This document shows, piece after piece, positions 38,877 through 47,664 of a DNA stretch of 64,000 bases. Below the pieces are notes generated by a model. It saw nothing but the letters and a program-made list of their open reading frames with translations, made no database searches and was not told where the DNA came from. The stretch is from Clostridium pasteurianum DSM 525 = ATCC 6013 (lineage in GTDB: Bacteria; Bacillota; Clostridia; Clostridiales; Clostridiaceae): positions 4,060,384-4,124,383 of the forward strand of contig NZ_CP009268.1 of NCBI RefSeq assembly GCF_000807255.1, in the 5' to 3' direction. A program made the translations under genes and the position numbers. Numbering within the stretch: position 1 is the first letter of the stretch; every line of letters starts with the position of its first letter.

Positions 38877-39848
38877 CTATTCTTTAAGTTCTTTAACTAT
38901 ATTGGGTACCCTTTCTCCTATTAGTGCTTTTACCATATTTTCTGAACTGAGTTTTGCCATACTATTACGCGTTTCAAAGGTAGCTGACCCAAGATGCGGA
39001 AGAATAACTACATTATTCAAATTGATAAGTTCATTATTAATATCAATAGGTTCCTTTTCATATACATCTAATCCAGCAGCTCTTATCTGTCCAGACTTTA
39101 GTGCTTCAATTAATGCCTTTTCATCTACAGTTTGACCTCTGGATGCATTAATAAATATTGCAGTTTCTTTCATCACTCTAAATTCATCAGCTCCCATAAG
39201 TCTATAAGTTTCTCTTGTAAGAGGCGTCATCAAAACTACAAAGTCTGATCTTTTTAAAAGTTCTTGTAAATCTAAATATTTTACTCCTAAATTTCCCTCA
39301 GTTTCTAATTTCCTACTCCTATTATGATAAAATACATTCATATCAAAACCAAATTTAGCCCTTTTAGCAATAGCTTCTCCGATTCTCCCCATACCTATTA
39401 TGCCTAGTGTCTTACCATATACATCAATTCCATAATAACTTTCATCATATTGAGATTTCCATTTACCTTCTCTTAGATATTTATCACATTCCACAATTCT
39501 ACGAGCTGAAGATAGCATAAGTCCAAACACTAAATCTGCCACACTATTATCAAGTACTTCAGGAGTGTTGGTACCAATTATATTCCTTGATTTCATAATA
39601 TCTAAATCAAAATTATCATAACCAACAGACATATTACTTACAACCTTTAAATTAGGTGCTCTATCTAAAAATTCCTTGTCAATTTTTATTGAAGTTAGTA
39701 TTACTCCATTTTTATCTTCTATCTTCTCTAAAAGTTCTTCTCTTGAAATTTCTCCTTCGCCTTCCCACACTTCACATTCACAATAATTTTCAATATAGCT
39801 AATTACTTCCTTTGAAAAATGTTTTGCCACATATACTCTAGGTTTCAT
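38877..39848 (-). CDS. D-isomer 2-hydroxyacid dehydrogenase
   Basis: NAD(P)-dependent reductase of the glyoxylate/hydroxypyruvate or phosphoglycerate dehydrogenase group, 323 residues. Catalytic Arg lies in NASRGQTVDEKAL, Glu in DVYEKEPIDINNEL and His in VVILPHLGSATFETR; the Rossmann motif is LGIIGMGRIGEAIAKRAK. No C-terminal ACT domain, so it is not a long-form SerA. Substrate cannot be fixed from sequence. ATG 39848 has AGGAGG 11 bases upstream, better than the ORF start at 39887. Single gene. Confidence 0.87.
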   Translation of the reverse strand: MKPRVYVAKHFSKEVISYIENYCECEVWEGEGEISREELLEKIEDKNGVILTSIKIDKEFLDRAPNLKVVSNMSVGYDNFDLDIMKSRNIIGTNTPEVLDNSVADLVFGLMLSSARRIVECDKYLREGKWKSQYDESYYGIDVYGKTLGIIGMGRIGEAIAKRAKFGFDMNVFYHNRSRKLETEGNLGVKYLDLQELLKRSDFVVLMTPLTRETYRLMGADEFRVMKETAIFINASRGQTVDEKALIEALKSGQIRAAGLDVYEKEPIDINNELINLNNVVILPHLGSATFETRNSMAKLSSENMVKALIGERVPNIVKELKE

Positions 39849-40103
39849 AACACTTTCTCCTCCTAAAACATTTATATATGAAAACAATTATTATACTTGT
39901 TTAATACTCATTAATAATAATTTTAAATAATATTCTTATTTTTATCAATACTTCTTGCTATTTAATAAATTTATCTACTTTACACTATAGGAAACACAAT
40001 ATCTTATTAAAAGTTCATAAAGCAGCTCATTCCTATATATAATAATTCATGTAATTTATAAAAAGTATAACCTTTAAATATGATCGATCTATTAATATGA
40101 AAA

Positions 40104-40133
40104 GGACTAGTACGTAAAAATAAATACTAGTCC
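40104..40133 (-). terminator. Terminator after the SigI-type gene
   Basis: A 9-bp perfect stem (GGACTAGTA/TACTAGTCC) with a 12-base loop and a short T-run on the minus strand, 19 bases past the stop. Confidence 0.6.
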
Positions 40134-40151
40134 ATAATAATTTTATGTATT

Positions 40152-40856
40152 TTAATTTATAATATATTCCCTTATCAAATCGTAATCACCCTTTAAAGCT
40201 ATTACAAGAGCAATAATATATAATCTTCCTCTTTCTATTTTCTTTCTATGTATTAGCATATTTCCCTGAATTTCTTTTATAGGCAATCTCTTTGTAATTA
40301 TCAATCTATTTAGTATTTTTGAATCCATTATAATAAATTGAGCTATCTCTTTATAAACTTTTTTAAGTCTATCTTGTTTAGGGCATGTCCTTAGTAAATC
40401 CGCAAACTCTATGTCCCACTTTTTTAATTCTTTTTTGTACTCTGATATTTCTAATCTTCTAAGCTCATTTTCTTTTTCATATTCATATTTTTTTATAGAT
40501 TCATCATCCATGACACTATTTTCAGATTTATCATCAGATTGAGTAACTATAGGTAACCAAATTTTATCTTTCATTTTTTCATTTTTTCTATAATGATCTA
40601 TACTTCTAAGGCTAATAACATGTTTAGCAAAAGATAAAAACTTTCCTTTTTTCTTATCATAGGCTTCAACTGCTTCTTTAAAAGCCATCATTCCAATGGT
40701 AAGTTCATCATCGCATCCATATTGTAAAAATTTGCCTTTTTTCTTGTATAAAATATTTGCTATAAATGGCTTATATACCTCAATTAATTTATTTAATTCT
40801 TTTTGATCTATTTTAGCCTTTTCAACTCTATCCTCAAGTGATCTTTTTAAAAACAT
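40152..40856 (-). CDS. RNA polymerase sigma factor, SigI family
   Basis: A 234-residue sigma factor with the SigI-type region 2 (CDDELTIGMMAFKEAVEAYDKKKGKFLSFAKHVISLRSID) and a C-terminal helical region with RLPIKEIQGNMLIHRKKIERGR as DNA-binding part. In bacilli and clostridia SigI is followed by its membrane anti-sigma RsgI; here the next gene on this strand is an unrelated dehydrogenase, so it is an orphan. Upstream, ACCTC and CGAA motifs about 20 bases apart faintly resemble a SigI promoter. The GAGGTGA ribosome site is 5 bases before the ATG. Confidence 0.82.
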   Translation of the reverse strand: MFLKRSLEDRVEKAKIDQKELNKLIEVYKPFIANILYKKKGKFLQYGCDDELTIGMMAFKEAVEAYDKKKGKFLSFAKHVISLRSIDHYRKNEKMKDKIWLPIVTQSDDKSENSVMDDESIKKYEYEKENELRRLEISEYKKELKKWDIEFADLLRTCPKQDRLKKVYKEIAQFIIMDSKILNRLIITKRLPIKEIQGNMLIHRKKIERGRLYIIALVIALKGDYDLIREYIIN

Positions 40857-41194
40857 TTTTTCACCTCACTAAAAAACATCTTATATTCATTCGATATAAA
40901 AGCTATGATTTTTGAGGTTTTTTAGATTTAATTTAATTTAAAATTTAATTTAATTTAAAAAATTATTATATTTTTTCTAATTGCTATAAATAAGTTAAAA
41001 ATTATAAATATACAAGTATACTAAGTTATTTTTAAATCAGGTGTAAACAAGTAATTAATTCCAATTTAATATAAAAATATTTATTTTTTAATTATATTTT
41101 TATATTAAGCAAAATGTATAAGTTGTAAAAAATTATTAAAAGTGATATTATTATATAATGATTTAATTGTCATTATACTTTGGAGGTGTTATAT
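40857..41194. other. Intergenic region between sigI and infC
   Basis: A divergent gap of about 340 bases, extremely AT-rich. It contains a TTTAATTTAATTTAAA-type palindromic run near 40925-40960 and must carry both promoters. A weak SigI-like motif pair lies near the sigma gene; nothing else stands out. Confidence 0.4.
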
Positions 41195-41695
41195 ATCAAT
41201 AAAAATTTAATTTTGAACGAAAATATTAAAAACAGGGAAATAAGATTATCCGGAGAGGATAGTCGTATAATCAGAACAGATGAAGCTCTTAAAATGGCCA
41301 GAGAAAGAGATTTAGATTTAGTTATGGTTTCCCCCAATGCAAAACCACCTGTATGCAAAATTATGGACTATAGCAAATATCTATATGAGCAATCCAAGAA
41401 ATTAAAATTAGCTAAAAAGAATCAAAAGGTCGTAGTTCTAAAAGAAGTGAGATTAAGCCCTACCATCGAAGATCATGATATAAATATAAAAGCCAATAAT
41501 GCTAAAAAATTTTTATCAAATGGTGACAAAGTTAAAGTTTCTATAAGATTTAGAGGTAGACAAAACAACAACACTCAAATGGGTAAAAAAGTTTTAGAGG
41601 CATTTGTAGATAAAATAGGTGAATTAGGCACAATTGAAAAAGCTCCTCAATTAGAAGGTCGAAATATGTTTATGATATTAGGCCCTAAAAAATAG
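41195..41695 (+). CDS. infC: Translation initiation factor IF-3, divergent solitary copy with AUC start
   Basis: A 166-residue IF-3. It has the linker and C-domain motifs ALKMARERDLDLVMVSPNAKPPVCKIMDYSKYLYEQ, VRLSPTIEDHDI, IRFRGRQ and APQLEGRNMFMILGPKK. The only start with correct spacing is ATC at 41195, 6 bases after GGAGGTG (41182-41188); TTG and GTG codons upstream lie within that site. Non-AUG starts are a known autoregulatory trait of infC. The N-domain lacks the usual DGEQLG loop, and rpmI and rplT do not follow, so this may be a second, specialised IF-3. Confidence 0.85.
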   Translation: MNKNLILNENIKNREIRLSGEDSRIIRTDEALKMARERDLDLVMVSPNAKPPVCKIMDYSKYLYEQSKKLKLAKKNQKVVVLKEVRLSPTIEDHDINIKANNAKKFLSNGDKVKVSIRFRGRQNNNTQMGKKVLEAFVDKIGELGTIEKAPQLEGRNMFMILGPKK

Positions 41696-41939
41696 ATCCA
41701 TTGCATATTCATAGATTATAAAATTTTAATATTTTCATTAAAAAGCTTTATTTGATAAAAGAAGTTTTGTCAAAATATAATCTATGATATCATTGGCAAC
41801 CATATATATTTTTGATATTAATCCATTATTATGGTATACTTTTAAGTACGATAGTAAATACTATTAAAAATTAAAATTTATTATATTATTATAATAAAAC
41901 TATAACCATAATTTTTTAATTATATATACAAATTGTTTT

Positions 41940-41966
41940 ACCACCTTCTTAAGGTGGTTTTGGTTT
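41940..41966 (+). terminator. Terminator between infC and the next gene
   Basis: An 8-bp stem ACCACCTT/AAGGTGGT with a 3-base loop followed by TTTTGGTTTTTT. It lies only 28 bases before the next start, so it could also act as an attenuator for that gene. Confidence 0.7.
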
Positions 41967-41993
41967 TTTAATACAATAAAAAGGAGATATATT

Positions 41994-42479
41994 ATGTATA
42001 AGAAAAACTACAAATTAAAAAAGACTATTTCAATGAAGCAATTCATATCTGAATTTGGAGAAAACTTTTCTGATCACATAAAAAAAAGATTGATGGAATT
42101 GGATTTAAGATGTGTATTGACACGAGAAAATGATGAAAACATATTAGATTTAAAACATGTAGAACATACTAAGTTTGACTGCAAATGCAACAATTCAAAA
42201 AACGAAAAAAAAGAATATGCTTATGGAGAATTTGTAGTAGTAGATGGTATATTGTACTTTTCAGAAAAATGCGCAGAAAATTCTGCTGTTATGCAATCCC
42301 CCATCGTAAATACTGTTTATACTTCTTTAAGCAATGACAATTCTATACTATTTCAAGACACTTCACTAAAAAAAGTAGACGATAATAATATTGATTACGT
42401 TATTGATACTCTTCTAACCGTATATCCTAATGTATCACAAAGGTATATTGATATTTTAAAACACATGACTTCTTACTAA
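41994..42479 (+). CDS. Hypothetical protein
   Basis: A 161-residue soluble protein I do not recognise. It has an N-terminal basic segment (KKNYKLKKTISMKQF), a middle CKCNNSKNEKKEY with two close cysteines, YFSEKCAE, and a C-terminal part with NNIDYVIDTLLTVYPNVSQRYIDILKHM, which looks helical. There is no membrane helix or signal peptide. AAGGAG lies 8 bases before the ATG. A strong terminator-like hairpin sits just upstream and another overlaps the stop. Confidence 0.7.
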   Translation: MYKKNYKLKKTISMKQFISEFGENFSDHIKKRLMELDLRCVLTRENDENILDLKHVEHTKFDCKCNNSKNEKKEYAYGEFVVVDGILYFSEKCAENSAVMQSPIVNTVYTSLSNDNSILFQDTSLKKVDDNNIDYVIDTLLTVYPNVSQRYIDILKHMTSY

Positions 42480-42507
42480 ACTAAAAATATATATTTTTTA
42501 GTTTAGT
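42475..42507 (+). terminator. Terminator overlapping the stop of the hypothetical gene
   Basis: ACTAAACTAAAAA (42475-42487) pairs with TTTTTAGTTTAGT (42495-42507), 13 bp around a 7-base loop; the left arm includes the stop codon. Confidence 0.65.
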
Positions 42508-42660
42508 TATAAATCTAAATAACCAAATAGCCTAATTCAATTATTTTATGTAAGATAAATTATATATAGTTAGTTTTCAAATAAATAACAGGTTAGTATA
42601 TCATATTTGCATACATATGATAAAAATATCTTACTTGTTATTTATTTTAATACATATAAT

Positions 42661-43119
42661 CTATCCTTTATGAAATACCTTCATAACTAAAGCAAGTAAT
42701 CCCGAAGTAATAAGCGGACCTACAGGAACTCCTCCTAAGAAAGCAGCTGCTGCTATTGAACCTAAAATAAGTGCTGGCATCACGTCCCCATGCCCTTGAA
42801 CGGTTAGATACTTTAATCCCAACCCACTTAGATAAGTGGTAAAAAAAGATAGCAAAAGCGCAGTTATCCCTACTACAGATATAAGATTTCCCTTTATGTT
42901 AATAAAGCTTATACTTCCATTGGCAATTGGAATAAGTATAGTTGCTATAAGTATAACTAATGCCCAAAATATGCCCTTACTATCTAGGACTGGCAAAATA
43001 TATTTCTGAATATTTAAAAGCTTAAGGATTAAAAGAAAGGCAACCGCAACTGATACAGAATTAGCTTTCCCTATTATTGATATAGCTAATATAATAACTA
43101 ATATAATATTGGCTTCCAA
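42661..43119 (-). CDS. DUF441 family membrane protein
   Basis: A 152-residue protein with four to five membrane helices (NIILVIILAISIIG, FWALVILIATILIPIA, LISVVGITALLLSFF, PLITSGLLALVMK) and the DUF441 signature GHGDVMPALILGSIAAAAFLGGVPVGPLI. Function is unknown for the family. TTG 43119 is preferred: GGAG lies 9 bases upstream and the product then begins EANIILVII, as in family members; an ATG at 43128 touches the ribosome site. Confidence 0.8.
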   Translation of the reverse strand: MEANIILVIILAISIIGKANSVSVAVAFLLILKLLNIQKYILPVLDSKGIFWALVILIATILIPIANGSISFINIKGNLISVVGITALLLSFFTTYLSGLGLKYLTVQGHGDVMPALILGSIAAAAFLGGVPVGPLITSGLLALVMKVFHKG

Positions 43120-43296
43120 AATTATCATCTCCAAAAATAAATTTCATACTAAAATTAATATTCATATTAACATTGATATATACATATTCTGTACATTTTT
43201 CTAACATTACCTTCACACATATGTTTTTCTATGATAAAATTTCTGTCATAAGTTTAATTATTATTATATATATATTTGTAAAATGAGGTATTACAT

Positions 43297-43989
43297 ATGA
43301 ATAACAAAATTTTAATTATTGAAGATGATATATCTATTAGTGAAATGGTAAAGAATTATTTAAAAAAGGAAGGATTTATAGCAACAACTGCTTGTAATGG
43401 CGAAGATGGAATTGCTGTATTTTTAAAGGACAATTTTGATTTAATTGTTCTTGATTTAATGATGCCAAAATTAGACGGCATAGAAACTATAAAAATAATT
43501 AGAGAAAAAAGTTCAGTGCCTATTTTAATTATGTCTGCAAAGGATAGCGATGTAGATAAAGCTATAGGTCTAGGTTTTGGAGCTGATGATTATATTACTA
43601 AGCCTTTTTCTATGATTGAAATTTCTGCAAGAATTAAAGCAGCTATTAGAAGATCAACAAAATATTCTAATAATAAGCAAGAAATACAAATCATTAAAAT
43701 TGGAAACCTTACCGTTGATTTAAATAATTTTTTAGTCAGTAAAAATGGTCAAACTATACAACTTACTTCAAAAGAATTTGATATTCTAAAATTATTCATT
43801 AAAAATCCTAATAGAGTGTTTACCAAGGCTCAAATCTACAATTTAATTTGGGAAGATGATTACTTTGGAGATGAGAATGTAATTAATGTACATATGCGAA
43901 GATTAAGAGAAAAGATAGAGGATAATCCATCAAAGCCTCAATATATAAAGACCTTGTGGGGAATAGGCTACAAACTGGAGGTAAATTAA
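43297..43989 (+). CDS. OmpR-family response regulator
   Basis: A 230-residue regulator. The receiver domain has the acidic pair EDD, phospho-Asp in DLIVLDLMMPKLDG (about residue 53), the Thr/Ser site PILIMSAKD and the Lys in DDYITKPFS. The C-terminal winged helix has LTSKEFDILKLFIKNPNRVFTK and NVHMRRLREKIEDNP. The next gene is its sensor kinase, one base away. Together with the ABC genes behind it this resembles peptide-antibiotic detoxification loci. Confidence 0.92.
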   Translation: MNNKILIIEDDISISEMVKNYLKKEGFIATTACNGEDGIAVFLKDNFDLIVLDLMMPKLDGIETIKIIREKSSVPILIMSAKDSDVDKAIGLGFGADDYITKPFSMIEISARIKAAIRRSTKYSNNKQEIQIIKIGNLTVDLNNFLVSKNGQTIQLTSKEFDILKLFIKNPNRVFTKAQIYNLIWEDDYFGDENVINVHMRRLREKIEDNPSKPQYIKTLWGIGYKLEVN

Positions 43990-43990
43990 G

Positions 43991-44926
43991 ATGACCATTT
44001 TATTATTCATAGTTATTTTCGTCTTAATTTGTATAATACTTTTTCAATACAGGCTTCAAAATAAACGAACTAAAAATTTACAATACATTCAAAGCAAGCT
44101 GCAAAAAATTATTCTTCATGGTGCTGATGAAAAACTTTTAGTTGTTACTGATGAAAATGAACTAAAGGGATTATTAGTAGAAATCAATAATCTTTTAGAT
44201 TACAACCAAAAGATACTGTCAGACTACAGAAAAAAAGAAATAGCTATGAGAAAAATGCTTTCAAATATTTCCCACGATTTGAAAACTCCTCTTACTGTTG
44301 TATTAGGATATATAGAAACTATAAAGTTGGACAAGGCTATTGAAAATAAGGAAAAAGATATATTGCTTTCTAAAGTACACGATAAAACTCTTGAAATAAT
44401 TGAACTTATGAATAAATTTTTTGATCTGGCAAAACTGGAATCAGGAGATAAGGATATTGGTATCACCAGAATTAATATGAATGAGGTTTGCAGAAAAAAT
44501 ATATTAGATTTTTATGAAATTTTAAATACCAAAGGTTTTAAAGTGAATATTGATATTCCCCAAGTTAACATTTATGCATTAGGAAATATTGAGGCTCTTG
44601 ATAGAATAATGAGCAATTTGATTTCCAATGCCATTAAATATGGAAGTGATGGTAAAGTTATAGGATTAAATTTAAACTGTGATGATGACTTTACCTATGT
44701 AGAGATCTGGGATAGAGGTAAGGGTATTGATGAAAATGAGATAGATAAAGTTTTTGAAAGAATGTATACCCTTGAGGATTCGAGAAATAGCTCCTTTCAA
44801 GGCAGTGGTTTAGGACTTACCATAACCAAAAGACTTGTAGAAAAAATGGGAGGAAAAATTCTTCTTAATAGTAAACCAAATGAGAAAACTTCCTTTATTA
44901 TTAAATTAAAAAGATTAACTTATTAA
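43991..44926 (+). CDS. Sensor histidine kinase with one short N-terminal membrane helix
   Basis: A 311-residue kinase. A single hydrophobic segment (residues 2-20) leads directly to a short linker and HisKA domain with SNISHDLKTPLTVVLGY (phospho-His near residue 94). The ATPase domain has N-box DRIMSNLISNAIKYG, G1 WDRGKGID and G2 QGSGLGLTITKR. There is no extracellular sensor domain, as in kinases that sense through a partner transporter. GGAGG lies inside the regulator stop region. Confidence 0.9.
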   Translation: MTILLFIVIFVLICIILFQYRLQNKRTKNLQYIQSKLQKIILHGADEKLLVVTDENELKGLLVEINNLLDYNQKILSDYRKKEIAMRKMLSNISHDLKTPLTVVLGYIETIKLDKAIENKEKDILLSKVHDKTLEIIELMNKFFDLAKLESGDKDIGITRINMNEVCRKNILDFYEILNTKGFKVNIDIPQVNIYALGNIEALDRIMSNLISNAIKYGSDGKVIGLNLNCDDDFTYVEIWDRGKGIDENEIDKVFERMYTLEDSRNSSFQGSGLGLTITKRLVEKMGGKILLNSKPNEKTSFIIKLKRLTY

Positions 44927-44966
44927 ATTATATATACAAGATGCTTTCTTCATAGAATTCTAAAAT

Positions 44967-45247
44967 CAACTATTAACTTATATAAGAAAAACAATTCTTA
45001 TAGGGTTGGATATTTTCTTCATGTATAGATTAATTTTTATTAATGGAATGCTATAAAAGCATCTTTTTTTAACTTAAGAATTTTGTAAGATTTGCTTAAT
45101 GAAAAAATCGAAGTTTAAATTATACAATAGCATTGTGGCACAAAGTTCCAACTTCAACTGTTAATCTATATACAATTAAATACCGTTAAAAATCCAGTAT
45201 TTTCCCCATGTATCAGTTAAGCATTGGAAGTGGAATCCTATAATAAA
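44967..45247 (+). repeat. Diverged tandem repeat upstream of the ABC genes
   Basis: Two copies of about 93 bases, 44967-45060 and 45155-45247, share CAACTrTTAA followed by yTATATA, then CAGTATTTTC/GGATATTTTC and CATGTATmrrTTAA, and end near a TGGAAT-ATAA motif. The second copy ends just before the ribosome site of the ABC ATPase gene. It looks like a duplicated promoter or regulator-binding unit. The 44927-45264 gap holds no ORF. Confidence 0.5.
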
Positions 45248-45264
45248 CAACAGGAGAGGATAAT

Positions 45265-46188
45265 ATGAATTATATATTAAGAACTATAAACTTGACAAAG
45301 ACCTTCAAGGAAAAACAGGCTGTATCCAATGTAAATATGAATATTAAAAAAGGTGAGATATATGGTTTTTTGGGACCTAATGGCGCTGGTAAAACCACTA
45401 TTATGAAGATGATTACTAATCTAATCAAGCCTACTCTTGGAGAAATTGAAATCTTTGGTGACAAGCTTACCAATAAGTCCTATGAGATACTAAAAAGAAT
45501 GGGAGCTATCATTGAATATCCTGTATTTTATGATAAACTCACCACAAGAGAGAACCTAGAGCTTCACTGTGAATATATGGGATATTATGACAAAAATCAA
45601 ATTGACAAGGTTTTAAATATGGTAAATTTAAATGGTATCAACGGCAAAGCAGTGAAGGATTTGTCACTAGGGATGAAGCAACGACTTGGAATTGCCAGGG
45701 CAATTATAACTAAACCACAGCTGTTAATCCTAGATGAGCCAATTAACGGACTTGACCCCATTGGCATTAAGGAAGTTAGAAATCTATTAAAAATGTTAAA
45801 TGAAGAATATGGAATAACAATATTGATATCAAGTCATATTCTGGGCGAGATTGAACAAATAGCTGATACCATAGGCGTATTAAACAATGGCAGGCTAATA
45901 GAAGAAGTCACCATGGATAGCATAAGGCAACTTAATACTGATTATATAGAAATAATTACTAGAGATTGTACAACGGCAGCTTATATTTTAGAAAATACCC
46001 TAAACATTTCAAACTTTAAGATTATAGATAATAACTTAATAAGGATATATGACTTAAAGGTATCTCAAAGTGATATTTCAAAGACCTTAATTTTAAAGGG
46101 AGTTAATATTGAAGCCATTAATAAGAAAAATAGTTCTTTAGAAGATCATTTCTTAAAAATATTAAATGGAGGTGGCATAAATGCTTAA
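45265..46188 (+). CDS. ABC transporter ATPase, BcrA/lantibiotic-immunity type
   Basis: A 307-residue ATPase: Walker A GFLGPNGAGKTTIMKM, Q-loop IEYPVFYDKLTTREN, signature LSLGMKQRLGIARAI, Walker B LLILDEPINGLDP and switch SSHILGEIEQIAD. The IIEYP wording is typical of BcrA-like exporters for bacitracin or lantibiotics. The C-terminal 90 residues are a variable extension. AGGAGAGG precedes the ATG. Overlaps the permease gene by 8 bases. Confidence 0.9.
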   Translation: MNYILRTINLTKTFKEKQAVSNVNMNIKKGEIYGFLGPNGAGKTTIMKMITNLIKPTLGEIEIFGDKLTNKSYEILKRMGAIIEYPVFYDKLTTRENLELHCEYMGYYDKNQIDKVLNMVNLNGINGKAVKDLSLGMKQRLGIARAIITKPQLLILDEPINGLDPIGIKEVRNLLKMLNEEYGITILISSHILGEIEQIADTIGVLNNGRLIEEVTMDSIRQLNTDYIEIITRDCTTAAYILENTLNISNFKIIDNNLIRIYDLKVSQSDISKTLILKGVNIEAINKKNSSLEDHFLKILNGGGINA

Positions 46189-46876
46189 ATTAATGAAGCT
46201 TGAAATGAAAAAAATTAAAATGAGTGGCTATATAAAAGGAGCCCTACTTGCAAATTTAATTATTCTAGCATTTTTAGTTTTAGTTACTTTCGCTTCAAAA
46301 TCCGACGGGGATATAGCTTTTAAAGGTTACAGCGAAATGTTTTTAATTACTGGCACTTTTGTAAGAGGTACCTTTTCAATCTTCGCAGCAGTACTAATTT
46401 CAAGATTAATAATTGGTGAATATACAAATAAAACTATCACCCTCATGTTTATGTATCCAATAAAGAGAAAACATATTATGCTTGCAAAGTTAACTATTGT
46501 AATCATATTTACCTTTATATCCATGGTCATATCAAATATTTTTTCAAATTTTTGTATGTATTTTTTTAATGCATTTGCCAAATTATTCACTGACACATTA
46601 ACAGTAGATATGGTAGCGCAAAATATAATTAGTATTTTCGTATATTCAATAGGGTACAGCTTTTTAAGTCTAATTCCCATATATGTTGGTATGAAAAGAA
46701 AATCCACCTCTGCTACAATTGTAACTTCAATAATATTAACCAGTATATTAAACGGCAGTTTTAATGGTAGCTCCTTAAGTTCAATTATTATTATTCCACT
46801 TATTTTAGGCATTGTAGGAGCAGTTATTTCCTATATATCAATAAAAGATGTAGAAGATGCAGATGTAGTTAATTGA
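46181..46876 (+). CDS. ABC transporter permease, lantibiotic/bacitracin export type
   Basis: A 231-residue membrane protein with about six helices, including GALLANLIILAFLVLV, FVRGTFSIFAAVLISRLIIGEY, VIIFTFISMVISNIF and SIIIIPLILGIVGAVISYI. The segment GEYTNKTITLMFMYPIKRKHIM is typical of ABC-2 permeases of the BcrB type. Partner of the ATPase just upstream; probably removes a membrane-active peptide. Substrate unknown. Confidence 0.85.
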   Translation: MLKLMKLEMKKIKMSGYIKGALLANLIILAFLVLVTFASKSDGDIAFKGYSEMFLITGTFVRGTFSIFAAVLISRLIIGEYTNKTITLMFMYPIKRKHIMLAKLTIVIIFTFISMVISNIFSNFCMYFFNAFAKLFTDTLTVDMVAQNIISIFVYSIGYSFLSLIPIYVGMKRKSTSATIVTSIILTSILNGSFNGSSLSSIIIIPLILGIVGAVISYISIKDVEDADVVN

Positions 46877-46980
46877 TAAAACAACATTACTATGTAGTAT
46901 TTTAGAATATATGATTTTAAATGATATTTATATATTCACTGACAACTTCAAATAATCCTTCACCAAAGGCCAGCTCCCCC

Positions 46981-47009
46981 CAAAGAGATGACTGGAAGTC
47001 ATCTCTTTG
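46981..47009. terminator. Terminator hairpin after the ABC permease
   Basis: A perfect 13-bp stem (46981-46993 with 46997-47009) with a 3-base loop. The T-run is weak. It stands between convergent operons. Confidence 0.65.
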
Positions 47010-47079
47010 TATTAATATTATCATATTAACATAATAGTATTCATACACCATATAAATACTATATTTATCAATAATTTTA
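47010..47079. repeat. Imperfect direct repeat, copy 1
   Basis: About 70 bases that recur at 50201-50271 in the same orientation: the first 35 bases match at 33 positions, then the copies diverge and match again over ATATTTATCAATAATTTTA. The pair brackets the ECF sigma operon and the Fic gene. Confidence 0.65.
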
Positions 47080-47099
47080 AGCCTGTGTCAGAAGATTTA

Positions 47100-47663
47100 T
47101 TACACTATTGGTATTTTAGTTCCAAACACTATCCCTGTAATCATATAACAAACTACAAACACTGAACCTATTACTATGCTTGCTAAAATCATTTCAATAA
47201 GATTTAATTTTAATACTACTTTTAATTCAATAAAATAAAATATAACCTTCCAAATTAATATTGCTATTATAAAAGCCAGTAATACTATAGAAATGGGCGT
47301 ACTAAGTCCAATTTTTGTATTCATAAAAAAAACATGTGTTATGATGATATAAGCTATAAAACTTACTGTCGGTAAATAGCTAAATCCCCAAGTAGATAAT
47401 ATTTCATTAAAGGTTACTTCCTTATTATTAACTACTGCTGCCAGTTTAAAAGCAAGGCAGGCAGCAAAATACAAACAAAAATTAAGAGAAAAGCTTACTG
47501 ATATTGCTGATGACCAATCCATATTACCTCTATAAAAAGATGCAAATAATGCTGTAATTATGACAATTATTAGAGCAGGCTTATTATTATTCTCATTCTT
47601 ATGACTTAAAACAACTTTATATGGTGAGTTAAACATATCCTTAATAAAATATAACATTTTCAT
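47100..47663 (-). CDS. YIP1 family membrane protein
   Basis: A 187-residue protein with about five membrane helices and the YIP1-type start (DMFNSPYKVVL). Helices include ALIIVIITALFASFY, NFCLYFAACLAFKLAAVV, LPTVSFIAYIIITHVF and MILASIVIGSVFVVCYM. Function unknown. Last gene of an operon with an ECF sigma factor and a small membrane protein, one base after the latter, so it is probably part of the envelope response. Confidence 0.75.
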   Translation of the reverse strand: MKMLYFIKDMFNSPYKVVLSHKNENNNKPALIIVIITALFASFYRGNMDWSSAISVSFSLNFCLYFAACLAFKLAAVVNNKEVTFNEILSTWGFSYLPTVSFIAYIIITHVFFMNTKIGLSTPISIVLLAFIIAILIWKVIFYFIELKVVLKLNLIEMILASIVIGSVFVVCYMITGIVFGTKIPIV

Positions 47664-47664
47664 A

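Noticed and set aside
46327-46812. A 161-codon minus-strand ORF opposite the ABC permease
   Set aside because: The plus-strand gene has ribosome site, membrane pattern and operon context; the antisense frame is a shadow.
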